A stretch of DNA of 47,280 nucleotides from Mesostigma viride (lineage: Eukaryota; Streptophyta; Mesostigmatophyceae; Mesostigmatales; Mesostigmataceae): positions 1 to 47,280 of the forward strand of contig RPFO01001330.1 in the NCBI GenBank assembly GCA_009746045.1. Direction: 5' to 3'. The notes under the pieces were generated by a model that worked only from the letters and a program-made list of their open reading frames with translations, was not told the DNA's origin and did no database searches. A program made the translations under genes and the position numbers. Shown here piece after piece: positions 36,792 to 45,677 of the stretch. The stretch's first letter is position 1. Each line of letters begins with the position of its first letter.

Positions 36792-37967
36792 ATGAACAAA
36801 ATCGACGTCCCTTTCAAATTCAGTCACAAGTTGTTCGGAATCCACGAGGTCGCGTACCTTCGATCAACGCCGGCCGATGGCAACTGTTTATATCACGCCG
36901 TGAATCTCTGCAAGGCTTGGCGAGAGAGAAATCCGGAAGTGACGTACCAGACGCTCCTCAAATTGGCCACGAAATTACGAGAGGAGGCGCGGTCAAGACT
37001 CGATATTCTGATACGGCACGCCGAAAGGAAATCCGAAAGACATCCGTACATCGAGTACACGGATAGCGCTCTCAACGATACGAAGAAGAGGTTGTCAGGG
37101 AACAATTTCGCGAACAGCGATATTATCGCCTTGCTTGCGGACATTCTCCGTACGGACATCTACGTCATCAGCAGGGTGTTCGACACGTCTCTCAAACGCG
37201 ACCAGTTTAGGTTCCAGATTTACGAGTCGCAAGTGGGGGTAGTTCGCGCTTTACGGCCGTTGTTGATATACCACAATGGCAAAAAGCATTACGAGGCTCT
37301 TCTTCCTCGCGATTCTCGTCGTACAAGGGCGGATTATGGGGACCACCCGCTATTAGATCCCAAAGGCGTCTTGATAAACAACTTAAACATCCGGATCGAA
37401 AATCACGACCCTCCGAATACCGGCATGTATACCCCTCCCTTGGACCCGTACTCGGACGCCCCGTTCCGGTTGGGACGAGTGCCGTATCTCAACGACAAGA
37501 TCACCCATGTTCGCGCGAGTCCGACGGGGAGTTTCTTCACCGCCGTTACCCTCGCCGTCGCCATGACAGACCCGCTGGACACTCTCCACCTGACCGATAA
37601 CCACTCGAAACACGATAAGAGATTGAGCGAGGAAGACAAAAAGCTTATGGGGAGGTTGCAGGGGGATGCACAGAGCTATAACTCGATCCAATCGAACGAC
37701 GGGTTCCTCCCGAGATTAAAAACCGAACAAGGGATGAAGAGTGTTATCGAAGACATCAAGAACGGGAAGATCACCGACGAAATTATCACCCTCGCGGCCT
37801 TCGAGGAGGGAAGAGAGATCGTAATCTTGACCCGGGTGGGAGGTAATGAACCACACCTCGTGACGAGGCTTTGGGCGAGATTGTACCCCACGAACAATAT
37901 AGGGTTCAAACGCATTTATCTGTACAAAGGCCACGGAGGTATCTACGAGCCGCTCAGGTACGAGTGA
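36792..37967 (+). CDS. Tandem OTU protein: active-type domain followed by a dead copy
   Basis: 391 residues from the ATG at 36,792. The first domain has the OTU protease signature TPADGNCLYHAV with Asp29 and catalytic Cys32, and the matching YHNGKKHYEAL with catalytic His166. OTU enzymes cleave ubiquitin chains. The second half repeats the fold's landmarks without catalytic residues. RASPTGSFFTAV stands where the Cys motif should be (Phe248 in place of Cys), EIITLAAFEEGREIVILTR matches DIIALLADILRTDIYVISR, and LYKGHGGIYEPL stands where the His motif should be. Upstream in the same frame, protein-like sequence continues through 36,635, so the true N-terminus is probably that of the 35,899 ORF. 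A GTG at 36,732 is also in frame. Confidence 0.85.
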   Translation: MNKIDVPFKFSHKLFGIHEVAYLRSTPADGNCLYHAVNLCKAWRERNPEVTYQTLLKLATKLREEARSRLDILIRHAERKSERHPYIEYTDSALNDTKKRLSGNNFANSDIIALLADILRTDIYVISRVFDTSLKRDQFRFQIYESQVGVVRALRPLLIYHNGKKHYEALLPRDSRRTRADYGDHPLLDPKGVLINNLNIRIENHDPPNTGMYTPPLDPYSDAPFRLGRVPYLNDKITHVRASPTGSFFTAVTLAVAMTDPLDTLHLTDNHSKHDKRLSEEDKKLMGRLQGDAQSYNSIQSNDGFLPRLKTEQGMKSVIEDIKNGKITDEIITLAAFEEGREIVILTRVGGNEPHLVTRLWARLYPTNNIGFKRIYLYKGHGGIYEPLRYE

Positions 37968-37981
37968 TAACAGTTTCCGCC

Positions 37982-38845
37982 TCATTCTCCTCCGTCTTCC
38001 TCGTCCTCTCCTAACGCGGGAAGCCCGTTGAAGTTCGAGTAGCGAAACACGAACGCCTTCCGCCGGGTCGTCGACCCCCTCGTCACCCCGTCCACGATGC
38101 GCGACTCTTTGGACTCGAAGAGCGCCATGCCGATGTTGAAGGGCCCCGCTTCGTGGAGCACCACGTGTTCTTGCGACTCGCCCCCGTTTTTCGCCTGGGC
38201 CCTCAGATTCGTCATCAGGGCCCCTATTTCGAACTTGGTGTAATTTTTGTGCGGGACGGACTGCCGCCTCGTCCAATAGAACGGCGCGAAATCCGGATTC
38301 GGAATCGATCCTTCTTCCACCACCCGTGCGAGGGCGAACTTCATGTTCGTGTCGTCGAAGACGGCCAGGAAAGGGCCGATTTGGTACCACTGCCCCGTCT
38401 TCCCGTCCATTCTCCTGGCGATTTCGGACAAGGGGAGCTTGGTCTGCGGCTCGTCCGACTCCACGACGTCGTTGATAGGACTCGTGGGGTTTGGGACGAG
38501 CGAAACCGAGGTCCAGAGCGGGATTTCCATGGGCGTGTCCACTCGCTGCAGGAGCGCGGCGATCACTTGTTGCTGCTCCTCCTGCTGCCGGATGGCTTCT
38601 TCGACCATTTCCGGGGTCACAGAGTCAGCGACCACTTGGTCGGTCTTCTTCGCCGACGGGATCAAGTATTCGTTCTTGTCGACGTACGGGTCCATCGGGG
38701 TCAGTTGGGGTTGCTCGTCCGACTCCGGCTCGGAATCCGTTTCCGGTTCGTCCACGGGGCTTTCTCGCGCGACCTTGTACAACAGAAACATGGACGCCGC
38801 GGCGGTGGCGGCGCCGGCTACGGCGAGGGGGGCGTTGACGGGCAT
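37982..38845 (-). CDS. N-terminally anchored membrane protein, unknown
   Basis: A 287-residue protein from the ATG at 38,845. Residues 4-26 form a hydrophobic anchor (APLAVAGAATAAASMFLLYK). An acidic linker of Glu/Asp/Ser (about 29-50) comes next, then a soluble domain of about 230 residues with a well-mixed composition (TGQWYQIGPFLAVFDDTN, DFAPFYWTRRQSV) and an acidic end. This build fits a virion-membrane protein with one span. The upstream element CTTATAAAGCACGCATG places a TATA six bases before the start. The frame is open 16 codons further up, but the TATA lies inside that stretch, so 38,845 is the better start. Confidence 0.75.
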   Translation of the reverse strand: MPVNAPLAVAGAATAAASMFLLYKVARESPVDEPETDSEPESDEQPQLTPMDPYVDKNEYLIPSAKKTDQVVADSVTPEMVEEAIRQQEEQQQVIAALLQRVDTPMEIPLWTSVSLVPNPTSPINDVVESDEPQTKLPLSEIARRMDGKTGQWYQIGPFLAVFDDTNMKFALARVVEEGSIPNPDFAPFYWTRRQSVPHKNYTKFEIGALMTNLRAQAKNGGESQEHVVLHEAGPFNIGMALFESKESRIVDGVTRGSTTRRKAFVFRYSNFNGLPALGEDEEDGGE

Positions 38846-38858
38846 GCGTGCTTTATAA
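38846..38858 (-). promoter_or_regulatory. Late-type promoter: TTATAAAGC before ATG
   Basis: Nearly identical in sequence and spacing to the element before the 32,738 gene. Confidence 0.55.
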
Positions 38859-38945
38859 GGACTTGCGACATAATTGTTTTCGCGATACCGCACACGTGGC
38901 TCGTTTCGCCGATGCGCAAAGTTTTATGCCTTCTTGTCATAGAGG

Positions 38946-40214
38946 ATGGCGGCCAGGTTCATGGGCATCGACGTCGTGGAGGAAGAAGATGACATCCCCG
39001 TTGTGAAAGGCGGGTACCGCAGACCCCCGCCGCCGGCCGCGAGGAGGCCGCCCGTCGAATCTTCGGGTCCCGGGGACGACATCTTTGACATGCTTGCGAA
39101 CCCCAAAAAGGCTCGTTCCCAGTTCGCGCCTCCGGTGAGCACGGATCCGGGCGGTTCGGCGAAAGAAGAGTTTGCCTTTGACGAATTCCCGGACGACGGG
39201 GACGACGAAGACGACATGATGGACGGGTTCGGAATGGAGGACACGATTCATCCGTCCGCGCCGTCGGGTCCGTCTCGAGAGGAATTGTTCAAGGAGAAGA
39301 CGGACCTGCTTCACAGGCTCCACCGGCTCAAAGAGAGGGGGTTCGACGTGCCCCAGTTTGACATGCGGTCCGACATCGAGGAGATGCGGTTCGAGTATTC
39401 GAAGATCGAGCGCGCCGCGGAATGCCGCAACGCGGTGAACATGATGAGACAGATCCTCGTTGCCGGAACGAGCGCCGTGCAGTTCTTCAACAACCGGTAC
39501 GACCCGATCGGCTTGAAACTCGACGGGTGGTCGGAAAGCGTCATGGCGAACATCGGGGATTACGACAACGTGTTCGAGCGGTTGTACGACAAGCACAGGG
39601 GGAAGGTGGCGATGGCGCCCGAGGTCGAACTGATCTTGATGGTGGGCGGATCCGCCCTGATGTTCCATATGACGGCATCTTTCACGCGTTCCGGGTTGCC
39701 GAGCATGTCGGAGATCGCCAAGCAGGACCCGGAGCTGATGAAGTCGTTGCTGAAGGTGATGATGAAGAACAGCATGGACCCGTCTCCTTCGTCTCAGCCC
39801 GCGCCTCCCGCTCCCAAGAAGGTGTTCAACGACCCGCCCCCTGCCGCATCCTCCTCCTCGAACGCTCCCAAGGAAGCCTACGTGATGCGTGGGCCCATGA
39901 TGGGGATGGGGATGGACATGGGTGGAATGATGGACGGCGCTCGGGCGCGAGCGAGCGCTCCTAGCTTGACTCCGTTGGACCATATCGTTCAGGACACGCT
40001 GAGTTCCACGGGTCCTTCGAACGCGGTCATCGTCGAGACTTTGGATGGCAAGATGGACGACGAGAGCGTGACGGGGAGCACGATGGGGGATCAGGACGTC
40101 CGAACCGTGCAAGTTGGCGATGCCCCAAAAAGAAAACCAGGGGCGGAAAAAGAAGACCGACGAGTCGGACGTGCAGAAGGTCGTGATGGACTTGTGATTA
40201 TTTGCGGTGTATAA
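38946..40214 (+). CDS. Conserved giant-virus protein (DUF5767-type)
   Basis: A 422-residue protein. A disordered acidic N-terminus (FDEFPDDGDDEDDMMDGFG) is followed by a conserved core at about 110-260. The core includes LLHRLHRLKERGFDVPQF, SDIEEMRFEYSKIE, GWSESVMANIGDYDNVFERL and ALMFHMTASF. I recognise this core as a family spread through Nucleocytoviricota, probably the one named DUF5767. Its role is not established; it is often listed among virion or late proteins. A Met/Gly-rich tail follows. The last 24 residues look out of frame. Skipping one base in the GGGG run at 40,140-40,143 gives a Lys-rich end (GRKKKTDESDVQKVV) with a stop at 40,197, more typical of the family. The real end may thus be 40,197. 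Confidence 0.8.
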   Translation: MAARFMGIDVVEEEDDIPVVKGGYRRPPPPAARRPPVESSGPGDDIFDMLANPKKARSQFAPPVSTDPGGSAKEEFAFDEFPDDGDDEDDMMDGFGMEDTIHPSAPSGPSREELFKEKTDLLHRLHRLKERGFDVPQFDMRSDIEEMRFEYSKIERAAECRNAVNMMRQILVAGTSAVQFFNNRYDPIGLKLDGWSESVMANIGDYDNVFERLYDKHRGKVAMAPEVELILMVGGSALMFHMTASFTRSGLPSMSEIAKQDPELMKSLLKVMMKNSMDPSPSSQPAPPAPKKVFNDPPPAASSSSNAPKEAYVMRGPMMGMGMDMGGMMDGARARASAPSLTPLDHIVQDTLSSTGPSNAVIVETLDGKMDDESVTGSTMGDQDVRTVQVGDAPKRKPGAEKEDRRVGRAEGRDGLVIICGV

Positions 40215-40486
40215 TATAAAGAATGTCTTCTGTCCAGAATGCAGCTAAAGGCATGAAAGGAGAATGGGTTGCCGTTCTGCTTCTTTTTTTCAGTAGTCTC
40301 GCGTTGCAGTCTATTTAACATGGAAGACCATTGAGAACAAGCCAGCGCTCACAATGGAGGGGGAGAGTGGAACCTCGACACACAACCGAAGCCACGAGCG
40401 GAGCCAAAGACGAGCCCACAGGATTTAGAAAGGATGCGAGATAGCGCAATAACGATCCGTTACTTGTCCGATCCCGCGATGCCGCT

Positions 40487-41473
40487 ATGAATGCGGTCAG
40501 CAAGCAAAATGATATCGTAAACTTTTGGGTCCGCAAGATCCAAGAAAGCGCGGCCGTAGACGGAAAGATTACGATCCCTAGCGAAAGAGATATCGCTCTC
40601 GAGTCCCAATTAGGAAGGTGCGACGAGTACCGCCCGTGCGACCGAAAAGTGGTCGAAATCCGCAAGGGTATCATCGAGAAACTCGTGGATGACGCCAAAC
40701 CGAAGTCGCTTAAAGAGGCAATGAGTTATTGGACATTCAAGATGTCTCTCGGCGCCCCGGTGCCTTCCAAAGAACAGATCCTCGCGAAGGGGATAGGCGA
40801 GCACCCGTGTTTACAAGCCCCCGATAAGTGCGATAAAGAGATGGAAGCAATGGTGAAATATTTAGAAACCTTGCGCAAAGACAAGGTTTTCCGCGCGAAA
40901 TCTCAATACAACATGTATGAAACACAGTTACGAGCGTCGTTTCAAAAAGAGTTGGAAAACGCGTCCAAACTCAAGACGCAAGGGATGGGGGGGAATAGCG
41001 CGTTTTATGTTGCGTGCCACGGGTCGAAAACCGACCCGTTGGATTGCCACTTCGAGTACGACGAATTGTGCAGGAAGGCGAGGATGTCAGGAGTGGATTG
41101 TGACGCAAACTCAAAAGCGTTGGAAAACGCGATCAAGAAAGAGCTCGGCCTTCCAACCGTATCGATATCCCCGGGAGAACAGAGGGTCCCTGGTGTACTA
41201 GAACCTGGCGGTGACGTGTACAAGCAGTGGTACTCGATCCCGCGTGAGAATAATACGGATCGATCGATTCCAGACGTTCTTAAGGCGGCTCTTGACATCG
41301 AAAAGGCGTCCGTACCCGAAACCATCCAGAAGGAACCGGAGGACGGATCGGTGGTTCGTAAGAACGAACCGCCGCCTACATATTACCTTTTGGGGGACGC
41401 TGAGGAGGAGGCTCTCGGGTATATATCCAACAACCTCTACCTCAACACCAAACTGCTCGAGGTCGTGTCTTGA
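40487..41473 (+). CDS. Unknown soluble protein
   Basis: A 328-residue protein. The ATG at 40,487 follows an in-frame TAG 48 bases upstream, so the start is secure unless spliced. The sequence is charged, with scattered Cys pairs (GRCDEYRPCDRK, CLQAPDKCDKE, CHGSKTDPLDCHF, ELCRKARMSGVDCD) that could bind metal or form disulphides. A helical segment (VKYLETLRKDKVFRAKSQY) lies in the middle. No family is recognised. The gap before it (40,215-40,486) holds no other gene. The stop lies 13 bases before the next ATG, with both genes in the same direction. Confidence 0.8.
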   Translation: MNAVSKQNDIVNFWVRKIQESAAVDGKITIPSERDIALESQLGRCDEYRPCDRKVVEIRKGIIEKLVDDAKPKSLKEAMSYWTFKMSLGAPVPSKEQILAKGIGEHPCLQAPDKCDKEMEAMVKYLETLRKDKVFRAKSQYNMYETQLRASFQKELENASKLKTQGMGGNSAFYVACHGSKTDPLDCHFEYDELCRKARMSGVDCDANSKALENAIKKELGLPTVSISPGEQRVPGVLEPGGDVYKQWYSIPRENNTDRSIPDVLKAALDIEKASVPETIQKEPEDGSVVRKNEPPPTYYLLGDAEEEALGYISNNLYLNTKLLEVVS

Positions 41474-41486
41474 AACCTTGGCGGCC

Positions 41487-42653
41487 ATGGAGTCTCCTCT
41501 GGGCTACTTCGAAAAGCTGCCGGTGGAGTTGAGAGCCGATATCATGGAGAAGATCGCCGACGTGGGGTATGGAGACGCCGCCCTTTTCGGCATGGCGTCT
41601 AAATCCATGATGTCCGAGATGTGGCCCGTCCTGCGATCGAGGATGTTCAAGTGCTCGGCGCGCTTGGACAATTTAATCCTCGACGAGTGGAAAGGCTCGT
41701 ACTCGTTCAAGGACAAGACCGCCGTCCGGCTCATCATTTACGACGCCGAGAACAAGAATCTCGGCCTTTTCGGTGTCACGTGGGACCTGGGAAACGTCGA
41801 CACTCGGTTTCCAGACGACCTGAGTCGCATCCTCCTCGACTGGAGAGCCGTCGTCCCTTTTCTGAGGAACCGCCCCGGCATCGATGTCCTCATTTTCGAC
41901 TCCGCGTGCGCACAGAGGCCGGGTCAGGGGACGTTTTACTTCGAATACGCGGTTTTGTTGGCCCTCGCGCACGTCAAGCGGTGGATCGGGGCGTACAAGT
42001 GCGACACGATGATCGTGTTCCCCGACCGGAAGGCGAGGTTCGCCGCCTTCAACATCCCACGACCGCCGAGAGAGTGTTTCTCCACTCCTTTCAGCCGTTT
42101 GATGATGGCCAACAACAACCGTTTTCTCCCGGGTGGCGCGAAGGTGCTCGTGTGGGGCACGGGGGTCCAGGCTCCGATCGCACTCGAAGAGCTCGATCCG
42201 ACCAAAAAGCTCGTGTTCGACGTTCCTCCAGGCACGATGTTGCAGGTTGACGGCAAGTCCTTTCCTTTCGTCGAGAACCGCCTGCCGCGCGAAAACCAGC
42301 GCGACATCGTCGTGTGCAATACGGACCCGGATCACACGGTCCACGTGCGAGACGGCTCGCGGTTCGGCAACATGCTTTTTGTGGGCGTGGGGGTTTTCGT
42401 CCTGCCCGTCGGGAGGTCGTATCACTTCACGGAGGTGAATTCGACGGGAGACGATCATCGAGCCATGGCCGTGTTTAACGGGAACCAGAACCAGGGAAGG
42501 GGGACGACGATCGTCACCTGGGGTGATATGGCTGACATCACGTTGGCTTCTGACTTTGTGGACACGCTCGACAACATCGCGATTCGCGCGCCTTCGGACG
42601 CCGATAAGGGGCAGTTCTTGAAGAACTACCTAGTGGTCACGAAATCCTCTTGA
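41487..42653 (+). CDS. F-box-like protein with large C-terminal domain
   Basis: A 388-residue protein. Residues 8-28 (YFEKLPVELRADIMEKIADV) and the following AALFGMASKSMMSEMWPVLR fit an F-box. The rest (about 60-388) forms a mixed alpha/beta domain rich in aromatic and beta-prone segments (GTFYFEYAVLLALAHVKRW, KVLVWGTGVQAP, MLFVGVGVFVLPVG). I do not recognise the fold; it would be the substrate-binding part if this is an SCF adaptor. The frame is open upstream through the previous gene in another phase. The ATG at 41,487 in context GCGGCCATGG is the first sensible start. Confidence 0.75.
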   Translation: MESPLGYFEKLPVELRADIMEKIADVGYGDAALFGMASKSMMSEMWPVLRSRMFKCSARLDNLILDEWKGSYSFKDKTAVRLIIYDAENKNLGLFGVTWDLGNVDTRFPDDLSRILLDWRAVVPFLRNRPGIDVLIFDSACAQRPGQGTFYFEYAVLLALAHVKRWIGAYKCDTMIVFPDRKARFAAFNIPRPPRECFSTPFSRLMMANNNRFLPGGAKVLVWGTGVQAPIALEELDPTKKLVFDVPPGTMLQVDGKSFPFVENRLPRENQRDIVVCNTDPDHTVHVRDGSRFGNMLFVGVGVFVLPVGRSYHFTEVNSTGDDHRAMAVFNGNQNQGRGTTIVTWGDMADITLASDFVDTLDNIAIRAPSDADKGQFLKNYLVVTKSS

Positions 42654-42657
42654 CTTG

Positions 42658-42664
42658 TATAAAT
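42658..42664 (+). promoter_or_regulatory. TATA box of the adhesin gene
   Basis: TATAAAT followed by a T-run, 31 bases before the ATG at 42,696. It partly abuts the stop of the preceding gene. Confidence 0.5.
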
Positions 42665-42695
42665 TTTTTCTAAAGTAATGGTATTACCCTAATCG

Positions 42696-45617
42696 ATGTC
42701 TCTGCCTTGTGAGAACCTGAGCAACATGCGCATGGGCAGCGTTACCACGACGTCTTTGTCTGGCGATTCGAACCCCCTCGCCTCATCTCATGATCTCATC
42801 ATTTCCTCTAAGGACCGCATCGTGATCAACCCCAACGACGGGCTGGGGTCGGATAACACGAACATGTTGTTGATCACAGGAACCACAAGCATGATAGGCG
42901 GTCTCACGGTCGACGACCTCGCGTTTTCAGGCAATCAGATTAGCACGTCCGCGGGCGGTTTGAATCTAGCTTCTAGCAGCGGCGCGGTTCGCGTAGACGA
43001 TGTCATTTTTAACGCGGCCTCGTTGTCCACTGCGAGCGACACGGATCTCACACTTACCGCCGGCGCGACAAAGTCGGTCGTTCTCGAGTCGGTCAAGGTC
43101 ACAAACAGCGCGGTCACGGTTTCGGGCGACGTGGATCTCACTTTGACGGCGGGCGCGACCAAGTCGGTCGTGCTCGAGTCCGTCAAGGTTACCGATAGCG
43201 CAGTGACCGTGTCCGGGGATGTCGACTTGAGCCTTACCGCGGGGGCTACGAAATCGGTGATCGTGGAGTCCGTCAAGTTCACCGATAATGCATTGTCAGT
43301 ATCGAGCGACGTGGACCTTACCCTCACGGCCGGCGCTACCAAGTCCGTGGTTCTGGAGAGCGTCAAGGTTACCGATAACGCGCTCACGGTCTCGAGCGAC
43401 GTGGACCTGACTCTTACGGCTGGCGCCACCAAGTCCGTGGTTCTGGAGAACGTGAAGGTCACGGATAGCGCGGTCACGACCTCGAGCGGCACGCTGGCTT
43501 TGACTTCGGGTGGATCTACGGCCAACACGGTGCAGGCGGCCAACGTGACTTTCGCGGGGTCGGCGCTCAGCACGAGTTCGGGCAACCTGACGATCACATC
43601 GGCGGGGTCGGCGTCCAACCCGGTGACCGTGGGCGGCGTGGTTGTGACGAACGCGGCAGTTACCACGAGCTCTGCGGCGATGTCGATCACTCCGGGCGGC
43701 TCGTCTCTGACGGTCGGCAAGGACCTGATTCTGACGAGCACGGCGGGCGGCAGCGGCAAGGTGACTACTTCGGCGGGCAATCTACAGCTGACGAGCACGA
43801 GCGGGACGGTGGCGGTCACGGGCGCGCTGACGACGTCCGGGAACACCACGGTAAGTGGCGATTTGAAGGTGGCTGGACTGCTTGAGAGCACGAACGCGAC
43901 CGGGAACCTGGAGGTCGTGGACAAGACGATGAAGCTGGGGTACCAGGCCGGGTCTGCGTTGATCATGGACTTCCCGTTCACCGGTACTTCCAACTCAGCA
44001 CCCGGATACACTAACATCGTCGTATCCGCGTTCAATGGAGCAAGTGTAAGCGGCGGGGTTTTGAACATCACAACTACAACTTATTCTAGGACAGCGTTTT
44101 ACTCGCCGTCGGAGTACACCGAACTTTCTAACAGCATCATAAATTGGAGCACCGACAACATCACCATCGAGTTTCCCGTTACTATCACCAGCGCCTTAGC
44201 TGCTGTTGGCGGGGGTTACTACCAGTTTTTCGGCATCGAAGTGGCTGTCACTGGCGGTCAAAGCTTTTATCGTCTCTCCGCAAACAACGGAGCTCTGCGG
44301 ATTGATAGGCAATCAGCCGGTGCGGGGTCGAACATCACATCGGATTCGGTAAACCTCCTTAATGCGGCAGGAACATACCTTATCAGGCTGTCGTTTTCGT
44401 GGTCAGGAGGCGTTTGTACTGGCACGTTTACGTATTCCAAGGACGGTGGAGCCACCGTTCCTATAACCTTCTCCGGCTCTCCGACTACAATCGTCACAAG
44501 CTTTTTCGCTAACAGCCTCACCAGCACCATGATGTTTGGCAGCTCTTCGCCTAACGGTTCTAACCAGAACTGGACCGTGGACTACTTCAAGCTGAACAAG
44601 GGCGTGCCCGCGACGAACGCCGCCGCGGACAACTCCGGTCTTTTCGTCGACGGCAGCGCGTCCTACTCCAACCGCGCCCTCACATGGCACATGGGCACAG
44701 GGGAGACCTACCAGGACAAGGGGGCCGTCGGCGGGTCCTACTGGCACATCGAGGGTGGACAGCTCATGCTGTCTCGCACCATCGAGAGCGCCGACCGCGA
44801 GGCCCCAGGGACCTCCGTGTCCCTCGCCTCCCTCCCCTCTGGAACCGATGACGTGCGCTGGGAGTTCACCTCCGGGGCCGTTTCCGAGGTGGGCAGCAAG
44901 ACGTTCACTTTGAACGGGGGCGCCGTAGTCAACAGCGGCGTGCTCAAGATCGACGCGTCCGGAAACCAGAGCGCCACGTGTGCGACGTCCCTGCCGAACG
45001 GGACCTTCACCGTCATCACAAAGGTGATCCCCCGCGCCGCCCTTTCCAGCTCGCTCGCCAATGGTCTCGTTCTCATGTCGTATGCTGGCAGCGCGACAAC
45101 TGCGGTTTCCGTGACCAGCGCGGGCAAGCTCACGATCTCCGACGGGACCCAGACCGTCGAGACCGCGTCGGTCGTCGTGTTCGATGTCCCCTTCGTCCTC
45201 GCCGTTTCTCGCAACGGAACCAATACCGTGTTGTACGTCAACGGTGCCTCCGTGGCCACCATAACGGGTTCCGTGGACGTCGGATCCACCCCCACCCTGC
45301 GGCTCGGCCCAGGGAAGAACCAGACAGGATACGCCATATGGTTCGACGACGTGCGCGTGAAGAACGCCGTCGTTTCCAGTCACGACGCGCAAGTCTACGG
45401 CTGGAAGGAGACGTACGCCGCCGGGCTGACCGTGACCTACGGCTTCCGCATTTCTAACAACGAGGGGCTGCAGCTCGTGAAGGTGCGCGGGTCAGGCGGT
45501 TATAACGGATGGATCGGGACGAACCTGGCTCCGAACTCCGTGACCAACTCGAACACTCTCGGCACTATCATCGAGGCCCCGTACAATTTGATTACCGAGC
45601 ACGCGGTCACGTACTAA
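42696..45617 (+). CDS. Fibre-like adhesin with beta repeats and lectin-like domains
   Basis: A 973-residue protein. The N-terminal 110 residues resemble tail-fibre bases of viruses (DLIISSKDRIVINPNDG). Next come nine or so repeats of about 30 residues: five near-identical (VDLTLTAGATKSVVLESV type, 43,038-43,487) and several degenerate ones. They form a probable beta-helix or beta-solenoid. Residues about 425-630 and about 690-905 are two beta-sandwich regions. The second reads like a concanavalin/LamG module (VPFVLAVSRNGTNTVLYVNG, AIWFDDVRVKN). The C-terminus (GWIGTNLAPNSV) is fibre-tip-like. Ser, Thr, Gly and Ala dominate and there is almost no Cys. The role is most likely host attachment on the virion surface. 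No signal peptide is evident. Confidence 0.85.
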   Translation: MSLPCENLSNMRMGSVTTTSLSGDSNPLASSHDLIISSKDRIVINPNDGLGSDNTNMLLITGTTSMIGGLTVDDLAFSGNQISTSAGGLNLASSSGAVRVDDVIFNAASLSTASDTDLTLTAGATKSVVLESVKVTNSAVTVSGDVDLTLTAGATKSVVLESVKVTDSAVTVSGDVDLSLTAGATKSVIVESVKFTDNALSVSSDVDLTLTAGATKSVVLESVKVTDNALTVSSDVDLTLTAGATKSVVLENVKVTDSAVTTSSGTLALTSGGSTANTVQAANVTFAGSALSTSSGNLTITSAGSASNPVTVGGVVVTNAAVTTSSAAMSITPGGSSLTVGKDLILTSTAGGSGKVTTSAGNLQLTSTSGTVAVTGALTTSGNTTVSGDLKVAGLLESTNATGNLEVVDKTMKLGYQAGSALIMDFPFTGTSNSAPGYTNIVVSAFNGASVSGGVLNITTTTYSRTAFYSPSEYTELSNSIINWSTDNITIEFPVTITSALAAVGGGYYQFFGIEVAVTGGQSFYRLSANNGALRIDRQSAGAGSNITSDSVNLLNAAGTYLIRLSFSWSGGVCTGTFTYSKDGGATVPITFSGSPTTIVTSFFANSLTSTMMFGSSSPNGSNQNWTVDYFKLNKGVPATNAAADNSGLFVDGSASYSNRALTWHMGTGETYQDKGAVGGSYWHIEGGQLMLSRTIESADREAPGTSVSLASLPSGTDDVRWEFTSGAVSEVGSKTFTLNGGAVVNSGVLKIDASGNQSATCATSLPNGTFTVITKVIPRAALSSSLANGLVLMSYAGSATTAVSVTSAGKLTISDGTQTVETASVVVFDVPFVLAVSRNGTNTVLYVNGASVATITGSVDVGSTPTLRLGPGKNQTGYAIWFDDVRVKNAVVSSHDAQVYGWKETYAAGLTVTYGFRISNNEGLQLVKVRGSGGYNGWIGTNLAPNSVTNSNTLGTIIEAPYNLITEHAVTY
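43038..43487 (+). repeat. Five 90-bp tandem repeats inside the adhesin gene
   Basis: Unit starts at 43,038, 43,128, 43,218, 43,308 and 43,398, encoding 30-residue units. Units 1-2 and 4-5 are the most alike, with many silent differences, so purifying selection as well as expansion is visible. Confidence 0.9.
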
Positions 45618-45677
45618 CGGGACGCGCGTGTGTCTTGTGTTGTTTTTTGTGTGTTCTTTGGAACGCAGGTATGACAG

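Noticed and set aside
45608-45668. TACTAAC, T-rich tract and CAG before 45,668, resembling a branch point and 3' splice site
   Set aside because: The word includes the adhesin stop codon and I see no matching donor that would improve a gene; likely chance.
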